In this document: in pieces, positions 51,560 to 62,623 of the stretch | Numbering within the stretch: position 1 is the stretch's first letter | How the letters are laid out: each line of letters begins with the position of its first letter | Origin: Microbacterium oleivorans | GTDB taxonomy: Bacteria; Actinomycetota; Actinomycetes; Actinomycetales; Microbacteriaceae | Length of the DNA: 64,000 nucleotides | NCBI RefSeq assembly: GCF_023715745.1 | Contig: NZ_JAMBOV010000001.1 | Coordinates: forward strand, 620,001 to 684,000 | Reading direction: 5' to 3' | The notes under the pieces: generated by a model | Databases searched by the model: none | What the model saw: only the letters and a program-made list of their open reading frames with translations | What the model was told of the DNA's origin: nothing | Translations under genes and position numbers: made by a program

Positions 51560-51667
51560 ATGAGCCGACGGCGGCTGATCGTCGTGATCGCGCTGCTCGT
51601 CGTCGTGGTCTCCGGTCTCGTCGCGGCCCACCTCTCGGGCGGACTGGGCAACTCGGCGGTTCCTTGA
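51560..51667 (+). CDS. 35-aa single-helix membrane protein, unannotated type
   Basis: A frame of 35 codons that starts 2 bases after the DppC-type stop: a basic head MSRRRL, one hydrophobic helix (IVVIALLVVVVSGLVAAHL) and a short tail. The ATG is placed for translational coupling. A random frame of this composition would rarely have a positively charged head and a clean helix of 19 residues. It could be a small accessory subunit of the importer. Function unknown. Confidence 0.45.
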   Translation: MSRRRLIVVIALLVVVVSGLVAAHLSGGLGNSAVP

Positions 51668-51744
51668 TCAGCGAGGGGTAGCCGCTGCGGGGGATCGCTT
51701 CGCCGGCCACCCTCCGGGGCGGTTCCGAGTTCGGTCCGCGCGGG

Positions 51745-53406
<1,662 letters not shown>

Positions 53407-53421
53407 GGGTCCATCCTGCCC

Positions 53422-53448
53422 TCCACCCGCCGACGGCGCACGGGTGGA
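53422..53448. terminator. hairpin after galK
   Basis: TCCACCCG (53422-53429) pairs perfectly with 53441-53448 across an 11-base loop. It lies 29 bases after the galK stop on the minus strand and just upstream of the promoter of the fused ATPase gene. This is a moderate terminator candidate. Confidence 0.45.
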
Positions 53449-53477
53449 TCGCCGGCTTTACCGAGCCGTAACGCCGG

Positions 53478-54656
53478 TCAGCCGTCGCGGCGGGCGCCTT
53501 CGGACGGTCGCACGGTGAATACGTGCGGTTCGGTGTACCCGGCCGCGGCGAAAGCAGCGAGCACCGCGTCGCGCACAGCCGGGACGGCGGCACGCTCGAC
53601 GAGTGCGATCGCGGAGCCGCCGAAGCCGCCGCCGGTCATCCGTGCGCCGATCGCGCCGTTCTCGCGCGCCGTCTCGACGGCGAGGTCGAGCTCGGGCACC
53701 GAGATCTCGAAGTCGTCGCGCATCGAGGCGTGCGACGCATACAGCAGCTCGCCGATCGCGCGGGGGCCCTGCTCACGGAGGGTGCGGACGGTGTCGAGCA
53801 CACGCTGGTCCTCCGTGACGACGTGACGCACGCGGCGGTAGGTGACCTCGTCCACGAGCTCTTCGACCCGGGGCAGCTCATCGACCCTCACGTCGCGCAG
53901 TGCGGGAACACCCATCGCCGCCGCGCCGCGCTCGCAGGCCTCCCGCCGCTCGCGGTAACCGCCCGTCGAGTGCGCGTGCGCGACGCGCGTGTCGATGACC
54001 ATGAGCTCCAGCCCCGCGGCGTCGAAGCCGAGGGCGACCACCTGGGCGTCGAGGCTTCGGCAGTCGAGGAAGGTGCCGGCATCCGTCTCACCGAGCATCG
54101 ACGCCATCTGGTCCATGATCCCGGTCGGGGCGCCGACCGCCTCGTTCTCGGCGCGGCGTCCGGCTTGCGCGAGAGCGACGCGGTCGAGGCCGAGCCCCCA
54201 CACGTCGTTGAGGGCGGATCCGGTCGCTCCCTCGATGGCCGCCGACGACGACAGACCGGCGCCGACGGGGACGTCCGACGCGAAGGCCAGGTCGACGCCG
54301 GTGACGGATGCGGCATCCGTCCCGGTCGCCTGCAGCAGCGCCCACGCGACACCGAGCGGGTACCGGGCCCACTCGACGACCTCGTCGCGGCGGCCGGGGA
54401 ACAGCGCGTCGAGGTCGGCGAGGGCCACCTCGACGGGCTCGGTGTCGAAGGTGGAGACGACGCGGATGCGGCCGTCCGAGCGACGGCCGAGCGCGACGTG
54501 CGTGCGGTGGGGCGTCGCGAACGGGAAGACGAACCCGTCGTTGTAGTCGGTGTGCTCGCCGATCAGGTTGACGCGCCCGGGCGCCGACCAGAGGCCGACC
54601 GGCTCGCTGCCGGTGAGGGTCGAGAAGAGGCCGTGGGCCTCGCCGGCAGCGGTCAC
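53478..54656 (-). CDS. galK: galactokinase
   Basis: Phosphorylates alpha-D-galactose at C1 with ATP, the first committed step of the Leloir pathway. It is 392 aa, the family's normal length. It has the galactokinase signature GRVNLIGEHTDYNDGFVFP (residues 27-45), the GHMP ATP-binding motif PVGAGLSSSAAIE and the C-terminal GHMP motif GARMTGGGFGGSAIAL. The GTG start overlaps the galT stop as GTGA, so galT-galK is one operon. Confidence 0.97.
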   Translation of the reverse strand: MTAAGEAHGLFSTLTGSEPVGLWSAPGRVNLIGEHTDYNDGFVFPFATPHRTHVALGRRSDGRIRVVSTFDTEPVEVALADLDALFPGRRDEVVEWARYPLGVAWALLQATGTDAASVTGVDLAFASDVPVGAGLSSSAAIEGATGSALNDVWGLGLDRVALAQAGRRAENEAVGAPTGIMDQMASMLGETDAGTFLDCRSLDAQVVALGFDAAGLELMVIDTRVAHAHSTGGYRERREACERGAAAMGVPALRDVRVDELPRVEELVDEVTYRRVRHVVTEDQRVLDTVRTLREQGPRAIGELLYASHASMRDDFEISVPELDLAVETARENGAIGARMTGGGFGGSAIALVERAAVPAVRDAVLAAFAAAGYTEPHVFTVRPSEGARRDG

Positions 54657-55834
54657 AGGGTGATCCCTTCGATGGCGGTGCGGAGGCGCGCGGCGGCGTC
54701 CTCCGGGGGGACGTCGCCGATCCAGGCGCCCATGGCGGCCTCGGATCCGGCGAGGAACTTGAGCTTGTCGGCGGCGCGACGGGGGCTCGTGAGCTGCAGG
54801 CTCAGTCGCACGGTGTCGCGGCCGACGTGGACCGGCGCCTGGTGCCAGGCGGCGATGTAGGGGGTCTCGGAGTCGTAGAGCGCGTCGACGCCGCGCAGCA
54901 GGCGCAGGTACAGCGGCGCGAGCTCGTCCTTCTCGGGCTCCGAGAGCGCCGCGAAGTCGGCGACGTGACGGTGCGGGAGCATGTGGATCTCCAGCGGCCA
55001 GCGCGCGGCGAAGGGCACGAAAGCCGTCCAGTGCTCGCCGCGCAGCAGGACGCGGGGACCGGCCTGCTCGAACTCGAGGATGCGCTGGAAGAGGTCGGGA
55101 GCGGTCCGGTCGATCGAATCCAGCAGGCGGGTCGTGCGCGGGGTGACGTACGGGTAGGCGTAGATCTGACCGTGCGGATGCTGCAGCGTCACCCCGATCG
55201 CCTCGCCGCGGTTCTCGAAGGGGAAGACCTGCTCGATGCCGGGAAGGGCCGACAGGGCGGCGGTGCGGTCGGCCCAGGCCTCGATCACGGTGCGGGCGCG
55301 GGTGACGGTCTGCGTACCGAACGAGCCGGTGCGCGCGGGGGAGAAGCAGACGACCTCGGTGCGGCCGACGCTCGTGCGGGTGCGGCCGAGCCCGAGGTGG
55401 GCCAGGTCGTCGAGCCCGCGCGGTGGGTCGGTCGCCGCGGGCACGTCATCGGTCGCTTCCGCGAGGGCGGGGCCGAACGACGGCGACTTGTTCTCGAAGA
55501 CGGCGACGTCGTACACCGACGGGATCTCGGACGGGTTCGTGTCCGACTGCGGTGCCAGAGGGTCGAGCTCGGCGGGCGGCAGGAACGCGCGGTTCTGCCG
55601 GTTGGCCGCCACCGACACCCAGTCCCCGGTGAGGACGTCCTGGCGCATCGTGGCGGTCTCCGGCCGCGCGCCGAGGTCGCGGGCGTCGACGGCGCGCTCG
55701 GGGCCGAGGGCCGTGCCGGGGTCGTCGAAGTAGATCAGCTCGCGGCCGTCGGCGAGTCGGGTGCTGCGCTTGACGACGCCGGCGCCGAGCTCGGTCGTCT
55801 CGGCGGGGGTGGGCTCGAACTCCGTCGTGTTCAC
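54653..55834 (-). CDS. galT: galactose-1-phosphate uridylyltransferase
   Basis: Transfers UMP between UDP-glucose and galactose-1-phosphate. It is 393 aa. The active-site motif is LQHPHGQIYAYPY, with nucleophile His221; the second metal/His region is EIHMLPHRHVADF. The GTG start is supported by TACCGT (complement of 55841-55846), 6 bases before it, implying a leaderless mRNA. An 18-bp palindrome (55826-55843) covers this start, so repressor binding would block both transcription initiation and the first codons. Confidence 0.95.
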   Translation of the reverse strand: MNTTEFEPTPAETTELGAGVVKRSTRLADGRELIYFDDPGTALGPERAVDARDLGARPETATMRQDVLTGDWVSVAANRQNRAFLPPAELDPLAPQSDTNPSEIPSVYDVAVFENKSPSFGPALAEATDDVPAATDPPRGLDDLAHLGLGRTRTSVGRTEVVCFSPARTGSFGTQTVTRARTVIEAWADRTAALSALPGIEQVFPFENRGEAIGVTLQHPHGQIYAYPYVTPRTTRLLDSIDRTAPDLFQRILEFEQAGPRVLLRGEHWTAFVPFAARWPLEIHMLPHRHVADFAALSEPEKDELAPLYLRLLRGVDALYDSETPYIAAWHQAPVHVGRDTVRLSLQLTSPRRAADKLKFLAGSEAAMGAWIGDVPPEDAAARLRTAIEGITL

Positions 55835-55873
55835 GTCAACACGGTAGCCGAGGGTCGTGTTATCGTCAACATC
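55826..55873. promoter_or_regulatory. two LacI-type operators of the gal divergon
   Basis: Operator 1 is CGTGTTCACGTCAACACG (55826-55843), an 18-bp palindrome in which only one base pair fails to match. It overlaps the galT start codon. Operator 2 is CGTGTTATCGTCAACATC (55856-55873), matching operator 1 in 14 of 18 positions. Their centres are exactly 30 bp apart, about three helical turns, so two dimers would sit on the same DNA face. Confidence 0.75.
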
Positions 55874-55919
55874 ACGCGGATCTCCGGAGTCGGTGCCGGG
55901 GCCGCACCGGGAGGATGCC

Positions 55920-56876
55920 GTGCAGCGACGCGTCTCGATGGCCGACGTGGCCGCAGCTGCGGGCGTCTCGGGACAGACCGTCTCGCGGGTCGTCAACGGC
56001 AGCCCGCGGGTCGATCCCGAGACCCGGGCCCGTATCGAGGCGGCGATGGCCGACCTCGGCTACCGCCCGCATCGCGCCGCCCGGGCGCTGCGCACCGGGC
56101 GCTCCGGCACGATCGGCGTGATCGTCGCGACCCTGGCGACCGTCGGGAACTCCCGGATGCTCGAGGGCGTAGCGTCCGCCGCCGCCCGGCGCGACCTGGC
56201 GGTCACGCTCGTCTCCCTGGCCGAACGCGCGGAGATCGCCGACGCGTTCGACCGGCTGCACGACCTCGGGGTGGACGGCGCGATCGTCCTCAACGAGGCG
56301 ACCGCGATCGCCGAGGGCGTCAGCCCGCCGACGGGGCTCGCGCTCGTCGCCGTCGATTCGCCCGGCGGTGGGTTCGCGACCGTCCAGTCCGACCACGCGG
56401 GCGGAGCCGAGGCGGCCACACGCCGGTTGAAAAATGCCGGCCGCCGCACGATCGCGCACGTCGCCGGTCCGACCGGTTCGTTCGCCGCCGCGGAGCGCGA
56501 GCGCGGCTGGCGAAGCGCGCTCGAGGGGCTGACGCCGCGAGAGCCGCTGCGCGGGGACTGGGGCGCGGCATCCGGACACGCGGCGGGTGTCGTCCTCGCC
56601 GCGGACCCCGGCGTGGACGCCGTGTTCGCCGCGAACGACCAGATGGCGCTCGGTGTCCTGCGCGCGCTCGCCGAAGCGGGACGCGACGACGTCGCCGTCA
56701 TCGGGTTCGACGATGTGGCGGATGCCGCGGACTACCGCCCACCCCTGACGACCGTCCGCCAGGACTTCGCCGCGCTCGGCGAGGCCGCCGTCGCCGCTCT
56801 CGCCGCGACGCTCGACGGCGAGGCGCCGACGCGCACGGTCGTCCCGACGAGGCTCATCGCCCGCGGGTCGGGCTGA
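55920..56876 (+). CDS. LacI family regulator of the gal operon
   Basis: A 318-aa repressor divergent from galT. The helix-turn-helix reads SMADVAAAAGVSGQTVSRVV. The sensor domain shows GTIGVIVATLATVGNSRML, the short form of the ligand motifs (VQSDHAGGAEAATRRL, VFAANDQMALGVLRAL) and VIGFDDVADAAD. The GTG start is favoured by the ribosome site GGGAGG 5 bases upstream. Two operators between it and galT make autoregulation and control by galactose, or a related sugar, likely. Confidence 0.9.
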   Translation: MQRRVSMADVAAAAGVSGQTVSRVVNGSPRVDPETRARIEAAMADLGYRPHRAARALRTGRSGTIGVIVATLATVGNSRMLEGVASAAARRDLAVTLVSLAERAEIADAFDRLHDLGVDGAIVLNEATAIAEGVSPPTGLALVAVDSPGGGFATVQSDHAGGAEAATRRLKNAGRRTIAHVAGPTGSFAAAERERGWRSALEGLTPREPLRGDWGAASGHAAGVVLAADPGVDAVFAANDQMALGVLRALAEAGRDDVAVIGFDDVADAADYRPPLTTVRQDFAALGEAAVAALAATLDGEAPTRTVVPTRLIARGSG

Positions 56877-56891
56877 CGCGGTCGGCGACGC

Positions 56892-57869
56892 TCAGCCCGC
56901 GTTGCGGCGCGCGTCCCAGCCCGTGCGCACCATCTCGTCGACGGTGTAGCGCATCTTCCAGTCGAGGTCGCGGGCGGCGAGCTCGCCGGTGGCGACGATG
57001 CGGTCGGGATCGCCGGCCCGGCGCGGTGCGATCTCGGGGGTGAAGGCGATGCCGGTGACGCGGGCGACGGCATCCATGATCTCGCGCACCGACAGGCCGT
57101 TCTGCGAACCCAGGTTGTAGGCCGGCTCGACCGGTTCGCCCGCGCGCAGGCGCTGGGCGGCAACGACGTGTGCGGCCGCGATGTCGGCGACGTGGACGTA
57201 GTCGCGCACGTTCGTGCCGTCGGGGGTGTCGTAGTCGTCGCCGTTGATGCGCGGGGTCTCACCCTTCAGCAGCATCTCGAAGACGATCGGGAAGAGGTTG
57301 TGGGGGCTCGTGTCGTAGACGGACGGGTCGCCCGAGCCGACGACGTTGAAGTACCGCAGCGAGGTGTGGCGAAGGGGTGTATCGGATGCCGCGGTCGCGA
57401 CGCCCTGCGCGGCGATGAGCCACTCGCCGATGAGCTTCGATTCGCCGTACGGCGAGGCGGGACGCTTCGGCAGGTCCTCCGTGACGAGCGGGACGTCGGG
57501 CGTGCCGTAGACGGCCGCGCTCGACGAGAACACGATGTTCGTGACCCCGGCATCCGCCATCGCCGCGAGGACGACACGGGTGCCCTCGACGTTCTGCTCG
57601 TAGGTGTGCAGGGGGCGCTGCACCGAGACGCCCGCGTATTTGAAACCTGCGACGTGGATGACGCCCTCGACGCCGTGGTTCCGGAGGGTGTCCGCGACGA
57701 GCGCCTGGTCGAGGATCGTGCCCTGGACGAAGGGGACCCCCTCGGGCACGAACGACGCGTGCCCGCTTGACAGGTCGTCGAGGACCACTGGGTCGAGACC
57801 CGCCTCGGCGAGAGCGCGGACGATGTGCGCGCCGATGTACCCAGCGCCTCCGGTGACGAGCCAACTCAT
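56892..57869 (-). CDS. galE: UDP-glucose 4-epimerase
   Basis: Interconverts UDP-galactose and UDP-glucose using bound NAD. It is 325 aa. The Rossmann motif is GGAGYIG (7-13), and the catalytic pair is Tyr141 and Lys145 in SPYGESKLIGEW. FSSSAAVYG and SLRYFNVVGSGD are typical of GalE. It is a single gene next to the gal regulator rather than in the galTK operon. The ATG is 7 bases after TAGGCT (complement of 57877-57882). It also supplies UDP-galactose for surface polymers when galactose is absent. Confidence 0.95.
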   Translation of the reverse strand: MSWLVTGGAGYIGAHIVRALAEAGLDPVVLDDLSSGHASFVPEGVPFVQGTILDQALVADTLRNHGVEGVIHVAGFKYAGVSVQRPLHTYEQNVEGTRVVLAAMADAGVTNIVFSSSAAVYGTPDVPLVTEDLPKRPASPYGESKLIGEWLIAAQGVATAASDTPLRHTSLRYFNVVGSGDPSVYDTSPHNLFPIVFEMLLKGETPRINGDDYDTPDGTNVRDYVHVADIAAAHVVAAQRLRAGEPVEPAYNLGSQNGLSVREIMDAVARVTGIAFTPEIAPRRAGDPDRIVATGELAARDLDWKMRYTVDEMVRTGWDARRNAG

Positions 57870-57917
57870 GGTGCCGAGCCTACTGGCGCGGGACGGACGC
57901 TCCCGACGCGCGCAGCC

Positions 57918-59558
57918 CTAGGAACCCAGCGCCGCCGCGACGACCGTCCGGGCCTCCTCCTGCACCTGTGCGAGGTGCTCGGGTCCCTTGAGGCTCTCGG
58001 CGTACAGCTTGTAGACGTCCTCGGTGCCGGACGGGCGTGCGGCGAACCAGGCGTACTCGGTCTGCACCTTGAGTCCGCCTATCGCCGCCCCGTTGCCGGG
58101 TGCGTGCGACAGCTTCGCCGTCACGGGGTCGCCGGCCAGCTCGCTCGCCGAGACGGCGTCGCCCGACAGCTTGGAGAGAGCGGCCTTCTGCTCGGGCGAG
58201 GCGGGGGCGTCGACGCGCTGATAGGCGGATGCGCCGAACTCGGCCTCGAGCTCGGCGTAGCGCTGCGACGGGGTCTTGCCGGTGACGGCCAGGATCTCCG
58301 CCGCCAGCAGGCAGAGGAGGATGCCGTCCTTATCCGTCGTCCAGACCGTGCCGTCCTTGCGGAGGAACGACGCGCCGGCGGACTCTTCGCCGCCGAAGGC
58401 GACGGAACCGTCGAGCAGACCCGGCACGAACCACTTGAAGCCCACGGGGACCTCGAGCAGCGTGCGACCGAGCGAGGCGGCGACCCGGTCGATGATCATC
58501 GACGACACGAGGGTCTTGCCGATCGCAGCATCCTGCGGCCAGCCCTCGCGGTGGCGGTAGAGGTAGTCGATCGCGACGGCGAGGAAGTGGTTCGGGTTCA
58601 TGAGGCCCGCATCGGGGGTCACGATGCCGTGGCGGTCGGCGTCGGCGTCGTTGCCGGTGAGGATGTCGAACTCGTCGCGCCGGGCGACGAGGGCGGCCAT
58701 GGCCGAGGGGGAGGAGGGGTCCATGCGGATCTTCTCGTCCCAGTCGAGCGTCATGAACCTCCAGGTCGGGTCGACCTCGGGATTCACCACCGTGAGATCG
58801 AGCCCGTAGCGCTCGCCGATCAGGGCCCAGTACTCCACCGAGGCGCCGCCGAGCGGGTCGGCTCCGATCCGCACGCCCGAGCGCGCGATCGCCTCGACGT
58901 CGATGATCGAGGCGAGGTCGGCGACGTATCCCTCACGGAAGTCGTACTGGCCGAGCGTCGCGTCGTCGATGTCGGCGTGACGGACCCGCGTGACGCCCTC
59001 GAGTCCGGCCTCGATCAGCTGGTTCGCCCGGTCGGCGATCCAGCCCGTCGCGTCGGTGTCGGCAGGGCCGCCGTGCGGCGGGTTGTACTTGAAGCCGCCG
59101 TCGCGGGGCGGGTTGTGCGACGGGGTGACGACGATGCCGTCGGCACGACCGGCATCCGCCTCGCCACGCCCCTTGTTGTAGGTGAGGATCGCGTGGCTGA
59201 GGGCAGGGGTCGGCACCCACGAGTCGCGGCTGTCGACGCGCACGTCGACGCCGTTCGCGACGAGGACCTCGATCGCGGTGTGCTCCGCGGGCAGCGACAG
59301 TCCGTGGGTGTCCCGGCCGAGGAAGAGCGGGCCGGTGATGCCCTGCGCCGCGCGATAGTCGACGATCGCCTGCGTCGTGGCGAGGATGTGGTCTTCGTTG
59401 AAGCTCCGCGACAGGGACGAGCCGCGATGGCCGCTCGTCCCGAAGGCGACCCGCTGCGCGGCGACCGCGGGGTCGGGCTTCAGGTCGTAGTACGCGCCGA
59501 TGAGGGCGTCCACATCGACGAGGTCAGAGGCTTCGGCTGGCTGTCCTGCGCGGCTCAT
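57918..59558 (-). CDS. pgm: phosphoglucomutase, alpha-D-glucose-specific
   Basis: Interconverts glucose-1-phosphate and glucose-6-phosphate, joining the Leloir pathway and glycogen metabolism to glycolysis. It is 546 aa, the length of the alpha-phosphoglucomutase (Pgm) group. The phosphoserine is Ser147 in [12 protein letters not shown]. The metal loop is [10 protein letters not shown] (Asp304, Asp306, Asp308). The sugar-specificity loop contains GGEESAG, and the phosphate-binding end reads [17 protein letters not shown] (complement of 59565-59570), 6 bases before the ATG, is a weak -10 box. Confidence 0.95.
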   Translation of the reverse strand: MSRAGQPAEASDLVDVDALIGAYYDLKPDPAVAAQRVAFGTSGHRGSSLSRSFNEDHILATTQAIVDYRAAQGITGPLFLGRDTHGLSLPAEHTAIEVLVANGVDVRVDSRDSWVPTPALSHAILTYNKGRGEADAGRADGIVVTPSHNPPRDGGFKYNPPHGGPADTDATGWIADRANQLIEAGLEGVTRVRHADIDDATLGQYDFREGYVADLASIIDVEAIARSGVRIGADPLGGASVEYWALIGERYGLDLTVVNPEVDPTWRFMTLDWDEKIRMDPSSPSAMAALVARRDEFDILTGNDADADRHGIVTPDAGLMNPNHFLAVAIDYLYRHREGWPQDAAIGKTLVSSMIIDRVAASLGRTLLEVPVGFKWFVPGLLDGSVAFGGEESAGASFLRKDGTVWTTDKDGILLCLLAAEILAVTGKTPSQRYAELEAEFGASAYQRVDAPASPEQKAALSKLSGDAVSASELAGDPVTAKLSHAPGNGAAIGGLKVQTEYAWFAARPSGTEDVYKLYAESLKGPEHLAQVQEEARTVVAAALGS

Positions 59559-59620
59559 CCGCCCAGTCTGCCAGGGAACGCGGGCGTCGGCGCCTGCGTG
59601 TCGCCGATCTGCACGATCGA

Positions 59621-60556
59621 TCAGGCCGGCAGTCGTCCGTCGCCCGCGGCCATGCGGCTCGCGTGCTCGCCGAGCGCGTCGAGCACCGCACGGAGGCCGG
59701 GCGAGTCCGACATGGTGCGGCGGTGGATCGCCGACACCGCGCGCGTCGATTCGGGCGAGACGGTCGGGACGGCGACGAGGTCGGGGCCGAGCGGCGGGCG
59801 GCCCAGACGCGGCACGAGGGCGACGGCGATGCCCGCGCGAGCGATCTCGAGGTGGTTCTCGAACTCCATCGACTCGTGCACGATGCGGGGCGCACCGCCG
59901 ACACCGTCGAACAACCGCCGCAGCCACTGCCGGCAGATCGTCGACTCGAACGTCGCGACCCACGGCTCGCCGCCGATGTCCTCCGGCCGGAGCTCCGAGC
60001 GATCCGCGAGCGGGTGGTCGCGGTGCAGGATCACGTCGGCGACGTCGGTGAACAGCGGCTCCTCGACGAGGTGGTCCGGGATCGCGAGCGCGACATTGCC
60101 CCAGCGGTGCGCGAGCCCGACGTCCCGCTGACCCGACGCGACGAGGGCCACCGTCTCCCACGGTTCGCTCTCGCGCAGGGGCAGTCGCAGATCCGGATGC
60201 CGGCGGCCGAGGTCGGCGAGCACCGGGACCATCATCCCGCGCACGACGGTCGAGAACGCCGCGATGCGGATCTCACCCGAGATCCGGTCGGGTTCTCCGC
60301 CGCCGTGCAGATCGGCCCGCACGCGTTCCAGGTCGGCGAGGATCGGCGTCGCCGAGACGACCAGGCGTGTCGCCGCCTCGGTCAGCACGACGCCGCGTCC
60401 GACCCGCTCGAGCAGAGCGACACCGGTGTCGCGTTCGAGGCGCTTGATCTGCTGCGACACCGCCGACGGAGTGAACCCGAGGGCGTTCGCGGCGGCGGCG
60501 ACACTGCCCTCCGTCGCGATGCTGCGCAGAGAGACGACGGCCTCGAGATCGATCAT
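59621..60556 (-). CDS. LysR family transcriptional regulator
   Basis: A 311-aa full-length LysR protein: the N-terminal helix-turn-helix is [27 protein letters not shown], followed by the effector domain ([51 protein letters not shown]). It is divergent from the EamA exporter gene with 74 bases between, the classical layout for LysR control of a neighbour. The ATG is 6 bases after TAGCAT (complement of 60563-60568). The effector is possibly an amino acid, inferred from the EamA-pheA unit. Confidence 0.9.
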   Translation of the reverse strand: MIDLEAVVSLRSIATEGSVAAAANALGFTPSAVSQQIKRLERDTGVALLERVGRGVVLTEAATRLVVSATPILADLERVRADLHGGGEPDRISGEIRIAAFSTVVRGMMVPVLADLGRRHPDLRLPLRESEPWETVALVASGQRDVGLAHRWGNVALAIPDHLVEEPLFTDVADVILHRDHPLADRSELRPEDIGGEPWVATFESTICRQWLRRLFDGVGGAPRIVHESMEFENHLEIARAGIAVALVPRLGRPPLGPDLVAVPTVSPESTRAVSAIHRRTMSDSPGLRAVLDALGEHASRMAAGDGRLPA

Positions 60557-60630
60557 GAAGCGATGCTACCGATTCACCGTGCGAAATCATCGCTTGTCCT
60601 TCCGGATGCTGCCGGGGTGGACTGATCAGC

Positions 60631-61551
60631 GTGACCCGACGTGACATGCTCCTCGCCGCCCTCGTCGCCTCGCTCTGGGGCCTGAACTTCGTCGTCATCG
60701 ACTGGGGGATGAGCGGCATCCCACCGCTGCTCTTCGTCGCGATCCGCTTCGCCGTCGTGGGACTCGCCGCCGTCGTGGTGCCGCGCCCCACGACGGGGTG
60801 GCGCGTGATCGTCGGCGTCGGACTGTTCATGAGCCTCGGGCAGTTCGCGCTGCTCTACTCGGCGCTCGCCCTCGGACTCAGCCCCGGACTCGCCGCGCTC
60901 CTGCTGCAGGCGCAGGCGGTGTTCACGATCGTGCTGGCGGCCGCCGCGCTGCGGGAACGGCCCACCGTGCCACAGGCGATCGGTGTCACCCTCGGGGTCA
61001 TCGGCCTCGCGATCGTCGCGGTCTTCCGCGGTGGCGACGCGCCCGTCGTCGCCGTGTGTTTCGCGCTGGCGGCGGCGCTGTCGTGGGCGGTCGGCAACGT
61101 CATCTCGCGACGTGCCGGTGTCGTGACCGGAGTCGGACGCGGGGGAACGCTCTCGCTCACCGTCTGGTCGTCCCTCGTCGTGCCCGTCCCCGCCGTCGCG
61201 CTCTCGATGGTGATCGACGGTCCGGTCGCGATCGGTGCGGGCCTCTCCGCCATCGGTCCTGCCGCCATCGTGTCGACGGCCTACACGGCGGGGCTGTGCA
61301 CCCTGTTCGCGTACGCCGTCTTCAACGGACTGCTCGGACGCAACCCCTCGGCGGCCGTCGTGCCGTGGATCCTGCTCGCCCCCGTCGTCGCGATGGTCTC
61401 CGCCGCGCTGCTGCGGGGCGAGACGCCGAGCGTCGGCGAGGTGGTCGGCGGAGCGGTGCTCGTGGCGGGGGTTCTGGTCACCGGCATCCGTCGTCGTCCC
61501 GTCCGTCCGGCGGAAGAGGCTGTGGAGGCGCCCATTAGGCTGTCGGCGTGA
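60631..61551 (+). CDS. EamA/DMT family transporter
   Basis: A 306-aa membrane protein with ten helices in two homologous EamA halves: MLLAALVASLWGLNFVVID, and VCFALAAALSWAVGNVIS opening the second. Members often export amino acids or metabolites (RhaT/YdcZ/threonine-homoserine exporter relatives). The GTG start overlaps no other gene. Its stop overlaps the pheA GTG as GTGA. With the divergent LysR gene it resembles amino-acid export units. The substrate is unknown. Confidence 0.88.
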   Translation: MTRRDMLLAALVASLWGLNFVVIDWGMSGIPPLLFVAIRFAVVGLAAVVVPRPTTGWRVIVGVGLFMSLGQFALLYSALALGLSPGLAALLLQAQAVFTIVLAAAALRERPTVPQAIGVTLGVIGLAIVAVFRGGDAPVVAVCFALAAALSWAVGNVISRRAGVVTGVGRGGTLSLTVWSSLVVPVPAVALSMVIDGPVAIGAGLSAIGPAAIVSTAYTAGLCTLFAYAVFNGLLGRNPSAAVVPWILLAPVVAMVSAALLRGETPSVGEVVGGAVLVAGVLVTGIRRRPVRPAEEAVEAPIRLSA

Positions 61552-62510
61552 CCCCCGAGCCCCCGGCCGCCCCCTCCCGTCGCACGTACAGCTTCCTGGG
61601 CCCCGCCGGAACCTTCACCGAGGCCGCCCTCGCCCAGGTTCCCGAAGCCCGCGACCAGAACTGGCGCCCCGTCCGCAACGTCGGTGAGGCGCTCGCCGAT
61701 GTCGTCGAGGGGCGATCGGATGCCGCGATGATCGCGATCGAGAACTCGGTCGACGGCGGCGTCTCCACCACCCAGGACGCGCTCGCGACGGTGCCCGGCT
61801 TGCGCATCGTCGGGGAGTACCTCGTCCCCGTCGAGTTCGTGCTGGTCGCCAAGCCGGGCGTGCGGCTCGAGGACGTCTCACTCATAGCCGCCCACCCGGT
61901 CGCCTACGCACAGTGCCTGACGTGGCTCACGCAGACGCTGCCCGAGCACTCGCACATCCCGGCCTCGAGCAACGTCGCCGCCGCGGTCGGCCTCGTCGAC
62001 GGCGGGATCACCGCGGATGCCGCGATCGCCCCGCCCGGCATCCTGAAGCTCCACGACCTCGAGCTGCTCGCCGAGAAGATCGGCGACAACCCGCACGCCG
62101 TGACCCGCTTCGTGCTCGTCAGCCGGACTGCTCCGCCGCCCGCCCCGACCGGCGCCGACAAGACCTCGCTCATCGTCGAGCTGCCCGAGGACCACCCTGG
62201 CGCCCTCCTCGAACTGCTCGAGCAGTTCGCCACGCGCGGCATCAACCTGTCGCTGCTCGCTTCGCGCCCGATCGGTGACGAGCTGGGCCGTTACCGCTTC
62301 GTCATCGACGCCGACGGGCACATCGAGGACGAGCGGATGGCCGACGCCCTCCTGGGGCTGCGGCGCTTCTCGCCGCGCGTCCTCTACCTCGGCTCGTACC
62401 CGCGCGCCGACCGGGCCATCGTCCGCTACCCGCAGCGCTACTCCGACGAGATCTTCGTCGAGGCCCGTGACTGGCTTCGGGGTCTGGTGTCGGGCGAGCC
62501 CGAGGCCTGA
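61548..62510 (+). CDS. pheA: prephenate dehydratase
   Basis: Converts prephenate to phenylpyruvate, the penultimate step of phenylalanine synthesis. It is 320 aa with no chorismate mutase domain, as usual in actinobacteria. The N-terminus is YSFLGPAGTFTEAAL; AMIAIENSVDGGVSTTQDAL and the catalytic Thr-Arg-Phe in NPHAVTRFVLVS follow. A C-terminal ACT domain (TSLIVELPEDHPGALLELLEQFATRGINLSLLASRP region) gives feedback inhibition by phenylalanine. TAGGCT (61536-61541), 6 bases before the GTG, suggests an extra internal promoter. Confidence 0.95.
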   Translation: MTPEPPAAPSRRTYSFLGPAGTFTEAALAQVPEARDQNWRPVRNVGEALADVVEGRSDAAMIAIENSVDGGVSTTQDALATVPGLRIVGEYLVPVEFVLVAKPGVRLEDVSLIAAHPVAYAQCLTWLTQTLPEHSHIPASSNVAAAVGLVDGGITADAAIAPPGILKLHDLELLAEKIGDNPHAVTRFVLVSRTAPPPAPTGADKTSLIVELPEDHPGALLELLEQFATRGINLSLLASRPIGDELGRYRFVIDADGHIEDERMADALLGLRRFSPRVLYLGSYPRADRAIVRYPQRYSDEIFVEARDWLRGLVSGEPEA

Positions 62511-62623
62511 CCCGCGCCTCGCCGGCGACACCTTCGAGGTCCGGCGCCACGCGGGCTGCGGAACCGGTGACCGCGGCGCCTGCGCGCGGAATCTCCGAGG
62601 CCGCCGTCCGACGTGGGCGTGAG

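Noticed and set aside
57769-57775. TGTCAAG on the minus strand within galE
   Set aside because: It lies inside coding sequence (Leu-Ser-Ser) with no -10 box at 27 bases; coincidental.
62511-62623. Terminator between pheA and the convergent flavin oxidoreductase gene
   Set aside because: Several short GGCGCC-type palindromes exist, but no single convincing stem-loop could be drawn.
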